Below are positions 1 through 8,390 of a DNA stretch of 64,000 nt, one piece after another (within the stretch, counting starts at the first letter, position 1; the number at the start of each line of letters is the position of its first letter). The DNA comes from Rubritalea profundi. Its GTDB lineage: Bacteria > Verrucomicrobiota > Verrucomicrobiia > Verrucomicrobiales > Akkermansiaceae. Where the stretch lies: assembly GCF_002954445.1 (NCBI RefSeq), contig NZ_MQWA01000001.1, positions 2,547,641 through 2,611,640 on the forward strand. The letters are read 5' to 3'. Made by a program: the position numbers and the translations under genes. Below the pieces are notes generated by a model that ran no database searches, had not been told where the DNA came from, and worked only from the letters and a program-made list of their open reading frames with translations.

Positions 1-1
1 G

Positions 2-217
2 CAGATAGTCAGTGATGTGAATGCAGTCACGGATCACATCGCTTGTTCAACTACGACCCAATCAGAAATCGTCTTACCAGTGGTGGACGTAAATGATGAG
101 TTGCGAGCTGTGCTGGATGTCGATTCTGATGAGCTCGCGCACTTTGATGCTATGGATCAGTACCACTTAGCTAAGGTCTGTGATCTGCTGACGCGAACTT
201 GCTATGTCGTCTCGTAG
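2..217 (+). CDS. msrC: Free methionine-(R)-sulfoxide reductase, C-terminal part (GAF domain, MsrC/YebR family)
   Basis: The gene is cut by the left edge of the window; the reading frame is open from base 2. The 71 visible residues match the C-terminal end of the GAF-domain enzyme that reduces free methionine-R-sulfoxide in the cytoplasm. Seen directly: a DVNAVTDHIAC stretch holding the conserved catalytic cysteine context (HIAC), followed by SEIVLPV and a VLDVDSDELAHFDAMD segment, the family's usual last strand and helix. A GTG at 17 could be read as a start but lies inside the conserved domain, so I treat the gene as truncated by the window. It ends 16 bp inside the convergent truA gene. Confidence 0.8.
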   Translation, partial: QIVSDVNAVTDHIACSTTTQSEIVLPVVDVNDELRAVLDVDSDELAHFDAMDQYHLAKVCDLLTRTCYVVS

Positions 218-966
218 CTTACTGAGCTGAGTGTGAGCCCATCAGCTGGAGCGCAGTAGGGGGATTTACCATTGGGGAGATCGGCTGATTGATCAAGTAG
301 GTTGAGGTGGTCGTCGAGTCTGAGTCGGCCTTGTGCTGCTTGTACTGCAGCTCCCGTCAAAAGGCGGACCATTTTATAGAGAAATCCATTGCCAGTGAAG
401 CGGATGAGGTAGCCTCCATCGACCGATGTGAGTGAGGCTTCGTTGATGGTGCGTGTGTAGCTTGTCTCTGCTGTTTCGTTGCCACGTAGAGCGGCAAATG
501 CTTTGAAGTCGTGCGTGCCAATGTAGTGCTGGAGCGCTTGCTCTAGAGTAGCTGGGTCGAGTAATCTAGGGAGATGCCAGGCTCGGCCATTGAGCATGGG
601 GTGGAGCACCGGGTTGGTAGCTAGGAAATAGCTATAGGTTTTCGATTTGGCTGAAAAGCGCGCATGGAAATCTTCAGGGACTTCGACGCAATCCATGACT
701 CGGATAGTTTTTGGTAGTTTGGTGTTGAGAGCTGGAACCCAATTGTAGGGATTCATATCAATACCTTCAGGGCTATCAAAATGAGCTATTTGCGCATTAG
801 CATGCACGCCAGTATCCGTTCTTCCTGACCCTTGAATTTTGACTTCTTGTTTGGCAATAGCAGCGAGAGCTGCTTGCAACTTGTCTTGGACTGTTTGTGA
901 ACTAGGCTGAGTGGCCCAGCCTGAATACCGGCGCCCGTCGTAGGCTATTGTGAGTTTGAGGCGCAT
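202..966 (-). CDS. truA: tRNA pseudouridine synthase A
   Basis: TruA isomerises uridines 38-40 in the anticodon stem-loop of tRNAs. The 254-residue product is the normal family length. It begins RLKLTIAYDGRRYSGWA, the typical TruA N-terminus, and carries GSGRTDTGVHA around residue 47 with the invariant catalytic Asp. The C-terminal half has the conserved GNGFLYKMVR motif. The ATG start at 966 fits this alignment. It is convergent with, and overlaps by 16 bp, the methionine sulfoxide reductase gene at the left edge. It stands alone on its strand, with the next leftward-reading gene far away. Confidence 0.96.
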   Translation of the reverse strand: MRLKLTIAYDGRRYSGWATQPSSQTVQDKLQAALAAIAKQEVKIQGSGRTDTGVHANAQIAHFDSPEGIDMNPYNWVPALNTKLPKTIRVMDCVEVPEDFHARFSAKSKTYSYFLATNPVLHPMLNGRAWHLPRLLDPATLEQALQHYIGTHDFKAFAALRGNETAETSYTRTINEASLTSVDGGYLIRFTGNGFLYKMVRLLTGAAVQAAQGRLRLDDHLNLLDQSADLPNGKSPYCAPADGLTLSSVSYETT

Positions 967-1143
967 GGTTTCTTTTGTGGAGAAGTTGGCACCCGATGGG
1001 CTGAAGGTGAAGTGAATAATGTCACCGAGACACTAAAATACAATTCTTAGATGTCAGGGATCTAAATTCAAATCTTATATGAATCTGTTAGTGTGTTAGA
1101 TTTACGTTGTCGCTCTCCTCGCTTCAACATACTCCCACATTAT

Positions 1144-1941
1144 ATGATATCTGACATGGATGCTCGCGCCATAGTGCGCCTACTTGGAAACACTGCTGCG
1201 GTTGAGGGTGGATTATCTGATAAAAAGCGTTTTCTGATGAATGGGCTTTGTGACCTGATAGGAGCTGATGCTTGGTTATGGTCGCTGGGTACTTGGGGGG
1301 AGCCTGGTGATCCGCCAGTTTATGTGGGTATTATGCATGGCGGTTTTGATGAGAATAGGTTTACAAAATTATTGAGTATCATAGAGCATCCAGATAATGA
1401 GACAATTGTCTCGCCGTGGATCGCAGAAGTGACTCGTCAGAAAAAGCATTCAACCTATAGTCTCACAGATTTAGATGAGGCTGGTTTATTTAGTAATAGT
1501 GAAGTTGCTGATCTCATGGAGCAAGCCGACATTGGTGAGCTTTTTCTTAGTGGATATCCAGTTGATGAATCATCAATGAGCGCTATTGGCGTTTATCGTG
1601 CTAGCGGCGAAGCCCTGTTCAGCCGTAGGGAGCTTAAGATTGCTCACCTTCTCTTTAAAGAAATCCCTTGGCTTCACTCGGCTGGGTGGTCACAGGAAAT
1701 GAGCGCCAAAGCTCCAAAGCTCTATCCTCGTCAGAGGGTTGTACTTAATCTGATGTTAGATGGTTTGGGGCGTAAGCAAATTGTCTTTGAAATGCAACTT
1801 ACAGAAAACACTGTGGCAGGTTACATTAAAGATATTTACAGGCATTTTGGTGTGAGTTCACATGCCCAGTTGATGAGCAAGTTTCTTGTAGGGAATACCT
1901 ACACTGGTGGACTGTCAACTCGTGCTAGTGGTCATTGTTAG
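1144..1941 (+). CDS. LuxR-type transcriptional regulator with GAF-like sensory region
   Basis: This is a predicted DNA-binding regulator of unknown target. The C-terminal ~60 residues (from about LYPRQRVVLNLMLDG) form a LuxR-type helix-turn-helix, with RKQIVFEMQLTENTV as the recognition unit and YIKDIYRHFGVSS following, as in the family. The first ~190 residues resemble a degenerate GAF/autoinducer-like sensory domain without recognisable ligand residues. I chose the ATG at 1144; a GTG at 1093 would add 17 residues and an ATG at 1156 would remove four. None has a good ribosome binding site. No receiver domain is visible, so it is probably not a two-component response regulator. Confidence 0.75.
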   Translation: MISDMDARAIVRLLGNTAAVEGGLSDKKRFLMNGLCDLIGADAWLWSLGTWGEPGDPPVYVGIMHGGFDENRFTKLLSIIEHPDNETIVSPWIAEVTRQKKHSTYSLTDLDEAGLFSNSEVADLMEQADIGELFLSGYPVDESSMSAIGVYRASGEALFSRRELKIAHLLFKEIPWLHSAGWSQEMSAKAPKLYPRQRVVLNLMLDGLGRKQIVFEMQLTENTVAGYIKDIYRHFGVSSHAQLMSKFLVGNTYTGGLSTRASGHC

Positions 1942-2199
1942 ATGCCCCCCCCCAATTAGGGGAATAGACAGAATGATACTATCGTTTATTCTTCAAATTA
2001 GCAGAGGGTAATCCTCAAAGCTCATTGATGTAGAAACTAGAAGTGCTGGGTTGTTTGTTAGTTTCAGATGTCGATATCTTTGAAGTGATCTATTTGCTCA
2101 CTCATCCTAGAAACTTCGCCCCCCCGAATCCAAGCTTAATTTGCGGAGCTAACTTCAATGTTGGCTCCGTGAGTTAGGTTACTTCCTTCAACCTCTCCA

Positions 2200-2364
2200 A
2201 TGTTAAAAAATACACCTACTAAGGAAAATCAAGACAGGCCCATTGATCCTCGTTTAGCTGAATTTCTCAGTGACGAGAACCGATACCGACAACAGTTACC
2301 CGCAGCCTCACGTGTCGTGTTAGCCATTACGATGAGCTCGATCATCGTGTTTTTGTTACTCTGA
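2200..2364 (+). CDS. Small single-pass membrane protein, 54 residues
   Basis: A short ORF starting at ATG 2200 with a hydrophilic N-terminal half and a hydrophobic C-terminal segment (about residues 39-54, VVLAITMSSIIVFLLL) that would span the membrane and end at its far side. The part before the helix contains AEFLSDENRYRQ. A second small ORF 115 bp downstream has AELFSDESNQKQ at the same place and the same overall plan, so the two look related. I do not recognise a family. Its support is this internal similarity, the clean N-hydrophilic/C-hydrophobic layout and the lack of any competing gene. Confidence 0.5.
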   Translation: MLKNTPTKENQDRPIDPRLAEFLSDENRYRQQLPAASRVVLAITMSSIIVFLLL

Positions 2365-2478
2365 TTATTGTTGCCGCTCACTAATAAAATTTACCAACAA
2401 TGTATGAGGGGGGCTGCTAGCATTATTTGTTTCACTTCAATGTTTCTCTCAATCCATCCAATAGCACTCTTCTAAAAA

Positions 2479-2646
2479 ATGAGATCTACCACAGAAAAAC
2501 AAAAGAAGAAGCAACCCCTAGATCACACCTATGCCGAACTCTTTTCCGATGAATCAAATCAAAAGCAAGAATGCTTTAGATCTGGTATCTTCATATGGGT
2601 GTCAATTGGGCTGATTGCCATCCGAACAATTTGGGCCCTATTCTAA
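2479..2646 (+). CDS. Small single-pass membrane protein, 55 residues, likely paralogue of the preceding one
   Basis: ATG at 2479 opens a 55-codon ORF with a very basic N-terminus (KQKKKQ), a central AELFSDESNQKQ motif and a C-terminal hydrophobic helix (roughly residues 37-55). The motif matches AEFLSDENRYRQ in the small ORF upstream, suggesting an old duplication or a two-subunit membrane pair. A hairpin with a T-rich tail (2696-2735) follows the stop codon by about 50 bp and would end the transcript. No function can be assigned. Confidence 0.5.
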   Translation: MRSTTEKQKKKQPLDHTYAELFSDESNQKQECFRSGIFIWVSIGLIAIRTIWALF

Positions 2647-2652
2647 TAGTTC

Positions 2653-2684
2653 GTGGTTAGAAGTTAGAGGTTCTCTCTAACCAC
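2653..2684. repeat. 9-bp inverted repeat downstream of the small membrane gene
   Basis: GTGGTTAGA (2653-2661) is perfectly repeated in inverse as TCTAACCAC (2676-2684), with a nested TTAGAG/CTCTAA pair between them. It sits just before the terminator hairpin and would fold as an additional RNA hairpin. It has no T-run of its own. Confidence 0.5.
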
Positions 2685-2695
2685 TTGTGCAAAAG

Positions 2696-2735
2696 CCAGT
2701 TCTAGTAGGAAACTGCTAGAGCTGGTTTTATTTTA
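2696..2735. terminator. Rho-independent terminator, probably used from both sides
   Basis: CCAGTTCTAG (2696-2705) pairs with CTAGAGCTGG (2716-2725) with one wobble. It is followed on the plus strand by TTTTATTTT. On the minus strand the stem is preceded by a run giving CTTTTG, so it could also serve the U32-family gene that ends at 2733. Confidence 0.7.
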
Positions 2736-5189
2736 GGATTTAACCTCAAGTGTGCCTTCAGTGACGCCGAGTTTCTCCATGATACCGAGGTCTTGCCAGA
2801 GCATGTGGCCATCGGTTTTCTTCTCGATGAGTTGCTGGTAGGCTTGGAGTGTGAGGAGGGTGGATTCCTTGTCCTCGTCGAGGAAGTCGATACGGTAGCG
2901 GCTGAGGCCGGTGGCGCGGACTTCATCATAGAACCGGGCGCCCGTTTGAGCGCGTCCGTTGAAGAGGGTGTTACGGCAGCCGACATCGGCGGCTAAGGTG
3001 TGGAGTTGGCCTACGCGGTCGCGCAATTGGACCTTATGTTTTTCGCATGGACGACCGCAGTCCTTATAGCTGGTACCCGTGCTCATGAAGGTGCAGAACA
3101 CACAGTGCTCCATATGGAACATGGGCATGTGTTGGTGCAGGGTGAGCTCGAACCACTCGCTCGGAGCTTGGTCGAGCATATCTATGAGTTGCTGGACATT
3201 GAGATCGTAGGAGAGAGTGAGGTGATCGAGTGAGGCTCGCTCTTTAAGAATTTTAGCGGTCGCTGGGTTGGCGCAGTTGAGTGAGAAATCGCCAGTGCGG
3301 TAAAGCCCATCATGGTCTTCGAAATACCTTACGGCTCCGAGGTTGCGGATTAAAACACCATCTGGCTCAGCTTTGTCTATGAATTTAAAATAGCCTGTTT
3401 CTTGCGGCTTTTGAATCCGTGGAGTGGCGAGGTGGATCGTGGCGTCACCGCCGGCGCTGCGGACGATTTCGACAGCTTCTTTGTAGCGGCGGATGTCTTC
3501 AAAGTCGGCGTAGATTCGGTTTATCCCGGCTTCTAGTGCTGCTTCGATCTGGTGGGGGTGGCGGGCGAGTGTTGAAAGTTCTGCAGGTGCTGGCTCAGAC
3601 TCAGGCTTTGTTGGCATGATGTCTGAGAGGGTGAGCTTGGAGATCGCTTTATCGATTATCGGCTGGGCTTCCGCGTGTTGGTCGAGCTTTTCGACAAGTG
3701 CTCTTCTTGTGCGGTTGAGGGCTGAAACTGGAATGATTAGACCATCTTCGAGTTTGTTATCTATACTTCCTAATGAGTAGGCTGTGTTGCCTAGTCTGCC
3801 GAGTTGAGCTGTGAGTGAATCGGTTGTGAGTGGGCGGTTTTCTGCTGACTGGAGAAGCTCTGATGTGGAGGCTGTGAGTCCGTTGCTCTCGAGGCTGAGA
3901 GGGGTTCCCTCAGATCCGGTGACTGTGATTTTGAGACCGCTTTTGACGGGTTCGAGTTTGGCATTTTTCCAAAGTGCTTTCACTTCGGAATTGAGCTTTG
4001 GGTCGTCAGTTTTATAAATTTCGATCCCAGGTCTGATCCGGTCCCAGTTGATTCTGCAATGCTTGTTGCTGAAGTTGAGGACGGTGCCCTCGACTGTCCA
4101 GATGCGTGAGCCTTGTTCGAGGTCACGGTTCTCACCCGCGTCAAAGACGATGCCATCGCCAGCTTTGAGTCCGACATTGCCTTCTTGGTTAAAGACGATC
4201 CAGCCAGGGCCACAGTTCTCGACGGTGCCGACGCGGATACCTCGTTTTTTGCCGTATTTACCGTGGGTCAAATACGGATGATCTGTGCCAGCGAGCCAGC
4301 CAGTGGAGAGGCCGCGGGAGAAGGTCATTTCCATCGCGTAGCGTTCATGGTCGGTGATGGTGGAATCGCGCTGGGCCACGGCATCATCGATAGCTTTGCG
4401 GTAGACTCGGGTCACGGCCGCCACATATTCAGGAGTCTTGAGGCGACCTTCGATCTTGTAGGAGACCACGCCTTGGTTGACGAGGTCGGGGACGAGGTCG
4501 ACTGCTGCGAGGTCTTGTGGGGAAAGGAGGTAGCGTTTTTCTCCCATGTCCTGAATTTCTCCATCAATTACGAGTTCGTAGGGCATACGGCATGCCTGAG
4601 CGCACTCACCACGGTTGGCGGAGCGTTGGCCGAGAGATTCGGAGGTCAGGCACTGGCCAGAGTAGGCGACGCAGAGTGCTCCATGGACGAAAACTTCGAG
4701 CGGGACGCATTCGCTGGGGTTGAACTTATTGATCTCCACCAGTGAAAGTTCACGCGAGAGCACAGCTCGGTCAAGTTTGTAAAGTGAATCGATGAACTCC
4801 AGTCCTTCAGGCGAGGTGATGGTCATCTGGGTCGAGGCGTGGATCTCGATGGAGGGAGCCACGGCGCGACAGAGCATAGCGAGCCCGAGGTCTTGGACGA
4901 TAATGGCGTCGACTCCAGAGCGCTCGAGCAAACGTAGCTGGACTTCGGCATCTTCCAGCTCAGAGGTGAAAATGAGGGTGTTCATCGTCACGAAGCCTTT
5001 GACTCCGTGGGCGTGAAGAAAGTTCATTAGCTCGGGCAGGTCTTCGTCAGTGAAGTTGTCTGCGCGAAGGCGGGCGTTGAACCTAGAGAGACCAAAGAAG
5101 ATGGCGTCAGCTCCATTAGCAACAGCTGCGCGGGCACAGTCCCAGTTACCTGCGGGTGAGAGAAGTTCGGGTGTGCGGTCGTTGTTCAT
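2733..5189 (-). CDS. Peptidase U32-family protein, RlhA/YdcP-like (probable 23S rRNA C2501 hydroxylation factor)
   Basis: The 818-residue product has the U32 fold start (TPELLSPAGNWDCARAAVANGADA), the VFVHGALCVAYSGQC signature near residue 170, and NRGECAQACRMPYEL, supplying the conserved cysteines that bind an iron-sulfur cluster in characterised U32 hydroxylases. The C-terminal half holds a second cysteine-rich U32 repeat with MEHCVFC and CGRPCEKH, typical of the long RlhA-type members rather than TrhP/YegQ. RlhA is known to hydroxylate 23S rRNA cytidine 2501 with prephenate-derived input; the assignment to that exact target is inferred. Several long antisense reading frames over this gene are composition shadows. 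Confidence 0.82.
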   Translation of the reverse strand: MNNDRTPELLSPAGNWDCARAAVANGADAIFFGLSRFNARLRADNFTDEDLPELMNFLHAHGVKGFVTMNTLIFTSELEDAEVQLRLLERSGVDAIIVQDLGLAMLCRAVAPSIEIHASTQMTITSPEGLEFIDSLYKLDRAVLSRELSLVEINKFNPSECVPLEVFVHGALCVAYSGQCLTSESLGQRSANRGECAQACRMPYELVIDGEIQDMGEKRYLLSPQDLAAVDLVPDLVNQGVVSYKIEGRLKTPEYVAAVTRVYRKAIDDAVAQRDSTITDHERYAMEMTFSRGLSTGWLAGTDHPYLTHGKYGKKRGIRVGTVENCGPGWIVFNQEGNVGLKAGDGIVFDAGENRDLEQGSRIWTVEGTVLNFSNKHCRINWDRIRPGIEIYKTDDPKLNSEVKALWKNAKLEPVKSGLKITVTGSEGTPLSLESNGLTASTSELLQSAENRPLTTDSLTAQLGRLGNTAYSLGSIDNKLEDGLIIPVSALNRTRRALVEKLDQHAEAQPIIDKAISKLTLSDIMPTKPESEPAPAELSTLARHPHQIEAALEAGINRIYADFEDIRRYKEAVEIVRSAGGDATIHLATPRIQKPQETGYFKFIDKAEPDGVLIRNLGAVRYFEDHDGLYRTGDFSLNCANPATAKILKERASLDHLTLSYDLNVQQLIDMLDQAPSEWFELTLHQHMPMFHMEHCVFCTFMSTGTSYKDCGRPCEKHKVQLRDRVGQLHTLAADVGCRNTLFNGRAQTGARFYDEVRATGLSRYRIDFLDEDKESTLLTLQAYQQLIEKKTDGHMLWQDLGIMEKLGVTEGTLEVKS

Positions 5190-5344
5190 GGTTCTAGAAG
5201 TGGTTGGCTTTGCAACACGTTGTTGCTGCGAAGCGGTGGTGGACTGAATCTAGCCCTATTCCAAGCAAAATCAAAGTGTGGCTTGCTACTAAGTCGTAAG
5301 TCTAAGGGATTAAAAGGGGTAGAGGGGGGGGGCGAGGGCTGCTA

Positions 5345-6499
5345 CTAGTCGTCACTGCGGAACTCTCCTGGAGACTTGCCTGTCATTCTTTTGACGAAAT
5401 TCGAGAGCCCAGAGGCTTCAGAGAAACCTGCTTGTTGTGAGATGCTCTCAATCGTCGAGGACTTATCTCGTAACAAGGTAGTGATGGCATTGATGCGCAT
5501 TTCGCGGATCAATGCAGCAGGGCTAGTGTCGGTGCATTTTTCAAATGCTCTTTCGAGTCCGCGCCGTGATACTCCACAGGCGCTTGCAAGTTTAGTGACG
5601 CTAGTGCCCTTGAGCGACTGGGCCGCTAGATAATCGAGAGATTTTTGGTAGGTGAGCATCGACTTGTTGATCTCGTGGCTGGATTCGCGAACCACTGTCT
5701 TTGCTGGTTGCAGCATGCTGGGGGCGTCTTGTTCGAGAACTCCCATAGCTTTGGCTAAAGCAACGGCTGCAGCGCGGCCGATGTCCACGCTCCTGAGATC
5801 AATGCTGCTGAGCGATGGGCTCGTTGTTTCACAAAGAAGTCTGTCGTTGTCCACGCCGATGACAGCCACCTCATCTGGGATGGAGAGGCCTAATTTATTA
5901 GCTGCATTGATCACGTCGATGCCCGCTTGGTCATTACATGCCAGTATCCCGCAGGGCTTGGGGATTGGGGCCAACCATTCGGCGATAGCTTCGACCGCTG
6001 CCCAGCTATGGCGCGTTTCGGCAGAAAGGGTAAGGGTCTCATTGTTCACTGCTCTGGCTGTGGCGTAGGAGTGAAAGGATTTTCTACGCGCATCGGACCA
6101 CACTACGTCGTCCCAGTGGACGAAGCCCCAGTAGCCTAGATTGAGTAAGCTGAATTCTTCGCCAGCCAATCGACCGATGGCTTGGTCGTCTACGTGCGGG
6201 CCGTTGATGTACTCGGCTGATTCATCTTCAGTATCTCGGATGAAAATACAAGGGGTGTTGAGTTGAGCGATGGAGCGGGCTAACTCAGGTGTCAGTCCGC
6301 GCGCGATGATTCCGTCGAAGCCAGCTTGTTTGCGGTGCTTTTCCAGTTCCTCGGCAGTAATAGATGGTCGGATACAGCGGATGTCCCAGTTGAAGCCCTC
6401 GGTGCGCATTGAGAGTACGCCTCTGAGGATTTCACGTGAAATGAAACCAGATGATTCACCAAGAAAGAGGATTTTGAGTTTTTGGTGGGTAGTTTTCAA
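5345..6499 (-). CDS. XylR-family transcriptional regulator (LacI-like sensor plus AraC helix-turn-helix)
   Basis: A 384-residue sugar-responsive regulator. The N-terminal ~270 residues are a periplasmic-binding-protein-like sensor, including GIDVINAANKLGLSIPDEV and a following VAVIGVDND, the standard LacI/XylR core. The last ~100 residues are an AraC-type double helix-turn-helix, with VTKLASACGVSRRGLERAF and IESISQQAGFSEASGLSNF. Such proteins typically activate neighbouring catabolic genes upon binding a sugar. It is divergent from the transporter-dehydrogenase-isomerase genes starting at 6755, which are its most likely targets. The 255-bp gap between them holds the presumptive operators. Confidence 0.88.
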   Translation of the reverse strand: MKTTHQKLKILFLGESSGFISREILRGVLSMRTEGFNWDIRCIRPSITAEELEKHRKQAGFDGIIARGLTPELARSIAQLNTPCIFIRDTEDESAEYINGPHVDDQAIGRLAGEEFSLLNLGYWGFVHWDDVVWSDARRKSFHSYATARAVNNETLTLSAETRHSWAAVEAIAEWLAPIPKPCGILACNDQAGIDVINAANKLGLSIPDEVAVIGVDNDRLLCETTSPSLSSIDLRSVDIGRAAAVALAKAMGVLEQDAPSMLQPAKTVVRESSHEINKSMLTYQKSLDYLAAQSLKGTSVTKLASACGVSRRGLERAFEKCTDTSPAALIREMRINAITTLLRDKSSTIESISQQAGFSEASGLSNFVKRMTGKSPGEFRSDD

Positions 6500-6754
6500 G
6501 GTGTCGTGATTTGAAATTTGAATGACGTAATATCGATGTGATCACAGCTGCGCTGGTGTAAGTCAACAGAAAATGAATTGTCGTTAAATGTAATGATCCG
6601 ATGCGCAGCATGTGATTGCTTGTCGACATGCTCTTGTGCAGGATTCACGCACGCTAGACCAATTGAACTTTGAGCGCCAACTGGTGCTGTCAGAGTCCAC
6701 CGTGATGAATGTTTTCATTGATGGAATGATCGGCAATTTTAAGACACAACGATA
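6500..6754. promoter_or_regulatory. Divergent control region between the XylR-like regulator and the catabolic genes
   Basis: This 255-bp gap separates two divergent units and must contain both promoters. The clearest element is a perfect 10-bp palindrome, TGTGATCACA at 6537-6546, about 40 bp upstream of the regulator's start. It could be an operator half-site pair. No confident -35/-10 pair was picked, and the match to any known operator is not claimed. Confidence 0.4.
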
Positions 6755-8365
6755 ATGGATGATTTAACGAGAGCAAAAGAAGGTGGATTTGGCACGAAGC
6801 TCGCCATTTATGGCAAGATGTCTGGTCCTGGTTGGATTCAGGCCGCTGTGACATTGGGCGGAGGTTCCTTGGTGGGCGCGCTTTATTTGGGAGTGATTGG
6901 TGGCTATGAGTTCTTATGGCTGCAACCACTCGCGATGCTCTGTGGCATTGTTATGCTATCAGCTATCAGCTACGTCACACTTTCCTGTGATGAGCGGCCA
7001 TTCCGCGTGATGGAAAAGAAAGTTTCACCCACTCTTGCATGGGGCTGGCTGATCGCGACCGTTATTGCGGACACCGTATTCTGTGCCGCCCAATTTTCGT
7101 TAGGTCGAGGTGCGATTGAGGATAATCTAGGATTCACCCCTGGCCCCTATGTCATCACCGGCTCATTATTCGTACTAGCGATGGCTCTGATCTGTATATC
7201 TCAGAAAAACTCGAAAGCAGCAGCGCTCATTGATAATATTCTAAAAGCCCTAGTCGGCATAATCGTCCTCTGCTTCATGGCAGTGGTCGTGACCCTTATT
7301 TCCAAGGGAGCCGTGCAGTGGAGCAGCCTATTCTCAGGGCTTATCCCAGATTTTACAGCACTCTTTAGACCCACCGATCAGATAGCAGCGGCAATCTCAG
7401 CTACTGGTGATGGCGCTAGTTACTGGACCGAGTACGTTACTGGAGAACAGCGCAGTAAAATTATCGCAGCATTCGGAACAGCAGTGGGCATCAACATGAC
7501 CTTCCTTCTCCCGTATTCACTTAAGAAAAAAGGCTGGGGAAAACCGCACCGCGAACTCTCGCGCTATGATCTCATGCTCGGTTTGTTTGTGCCATTTGTC
7601 CTTGGAGCCTCAGCGCTCGTCATCGCCTCAGCGGCTTCATTTCACGCCAAGCATGCCGATATGATCACCGCTGACGGTAAGCCACTCCCAGGAATGGAAA
7701 GTGCGTATTACAAGGTGGTCGATAAGCGTCTTCAGAACGACGTTAGTGGTTTTGCCGAACTAGACGTAGAAGCTAAAGCCGTCCATCGTGAAGGACTAGC
7801 ACTAGAAGAAAAACAACTCGCCGCGATGCTAGCGAACAGAGGGGCTAAAAACCTAGCAGCCTCACTGAAGCCCTTCCTCGGCGAGAATGCTCAAGTTATT
7901 TTTGGAATTGGCGTTTTAGCGATGGCGGTCTCCACATTACTCGTTCACATGATGATGAACGGCTACGCGATAAGCGAAGCATTTAACAAAGTCGGCAACT
8001 CGAAGTACTTCGTACTAGGAGCCTCGATGCCAGCAATTGCAGGGCTTTTCTCACCTTACCTTTGGAGTGGCGATGCCAAGGCTGCTATGGCAGTCCCCGC
8101 ATCGGTGATAGCAACAACCTTGCTGCCGATCGCGTACTTAGCCTTTCTGCTGTTGATGAACTCTAAGTCCGCATTGGGCGACGAGCTTCCGAAGCGCAGA
8201 GGCTTGATCAATCTACTCATGGTCATCTCAGCTGGTGCGGCATCGTTCGCATCGATCTGGGCACTCAGCGCTAAAGGAGTTCCAGGAATGATCGGTATGG
8301 CCGGACTCGGAGCGCTCGCAGTTATTGGAATTCTTGGCTTCTTGAAGCGGAATAAAGCAGCATAG
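6755..8365 (+). CDS. Nramp-fold transporter lacking the canonical metal-binding motifs
   Basis: A 536-residue polytopic membrane protein with about 11 hydrophobic segments. The start MSGPGWIQAAVTLGGGS aligns with the Nramp TM1 region, GPGF...DPGN, but the metal-coordinating DPGN is replaced by GGGS (residues 35-38). In TM6 the conserved MPH is also absent: the segment reads VGINMTFLLPYS (about residues 244-255). Nramp proteins bind Mn or Fe through those residues, so this protein probably carries something else. A soluble loop of about 80 residues lies between later helices (about 305-370). It begins an operon-like set with the dehydrogenase 25 bp downstream, suggesting uptake of the compound those enzymes process (inference). 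Confidence 0.75.
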   Translation: MDDLTRAKEGGFGTKLAIYGKMSGPGWIQAAVTLGGGSLVGALYLGVIGGYEFLWLQPLAMLCGIVMLSAISYVTLSCDERPFRVMEKKVSPTLAWGWLIATVIADTVFCAAQFSLGRGAIEDNLGFTPGPYVITGSLFVLAMALICISQKNSKAAALIDNILKALVGIIVLCFMAVVVTLISKGAVQWSSLFSGLIPDFTALFRPTDQIAAAISATGDGASYWTEYVTGEQRSKIIAAFGTAVGINMTFLLPYSLKKKGWGKPHRELSRYDLMLGLFVPFVLGASALVIASAASFHAKHADMITADGKPLPGMESAYYKVVDKRLQNDVSGFAELDVEAKAVHREGLALEEKQLAAMLANRGAKNLAASLKPFLGENAQVIFGIGVLAMAVSTLLVHMMMNGYAISEAFNKVGNSKYFVLGASMPAIAGLFSPYLWSGDAKAAMAVPASVIATTLLPIAYLAFLLLMNSKSALGDELPKRRGLINLLMVISAGAASFASIWALSAKGVPGMIGMAGLGALAVIGILGFLKRNKAA

Positions 8366-8390
8366 AGTAAATCTCAAAAAAGAATATATT

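Noticed and set aside
1951..1967. C-run followed by AATTA and GGGG after the LuxR-type gene as a terminator
   Set aside because: The stem is only four base pairs and no T-run follows.
4113..4745. Long plus-strand open frame of 210 codons opposite the U32 gene
   Set aside because: It is antisense to a strongly supported U32-family gene, has no family features and arises from the codon bias of that gene.
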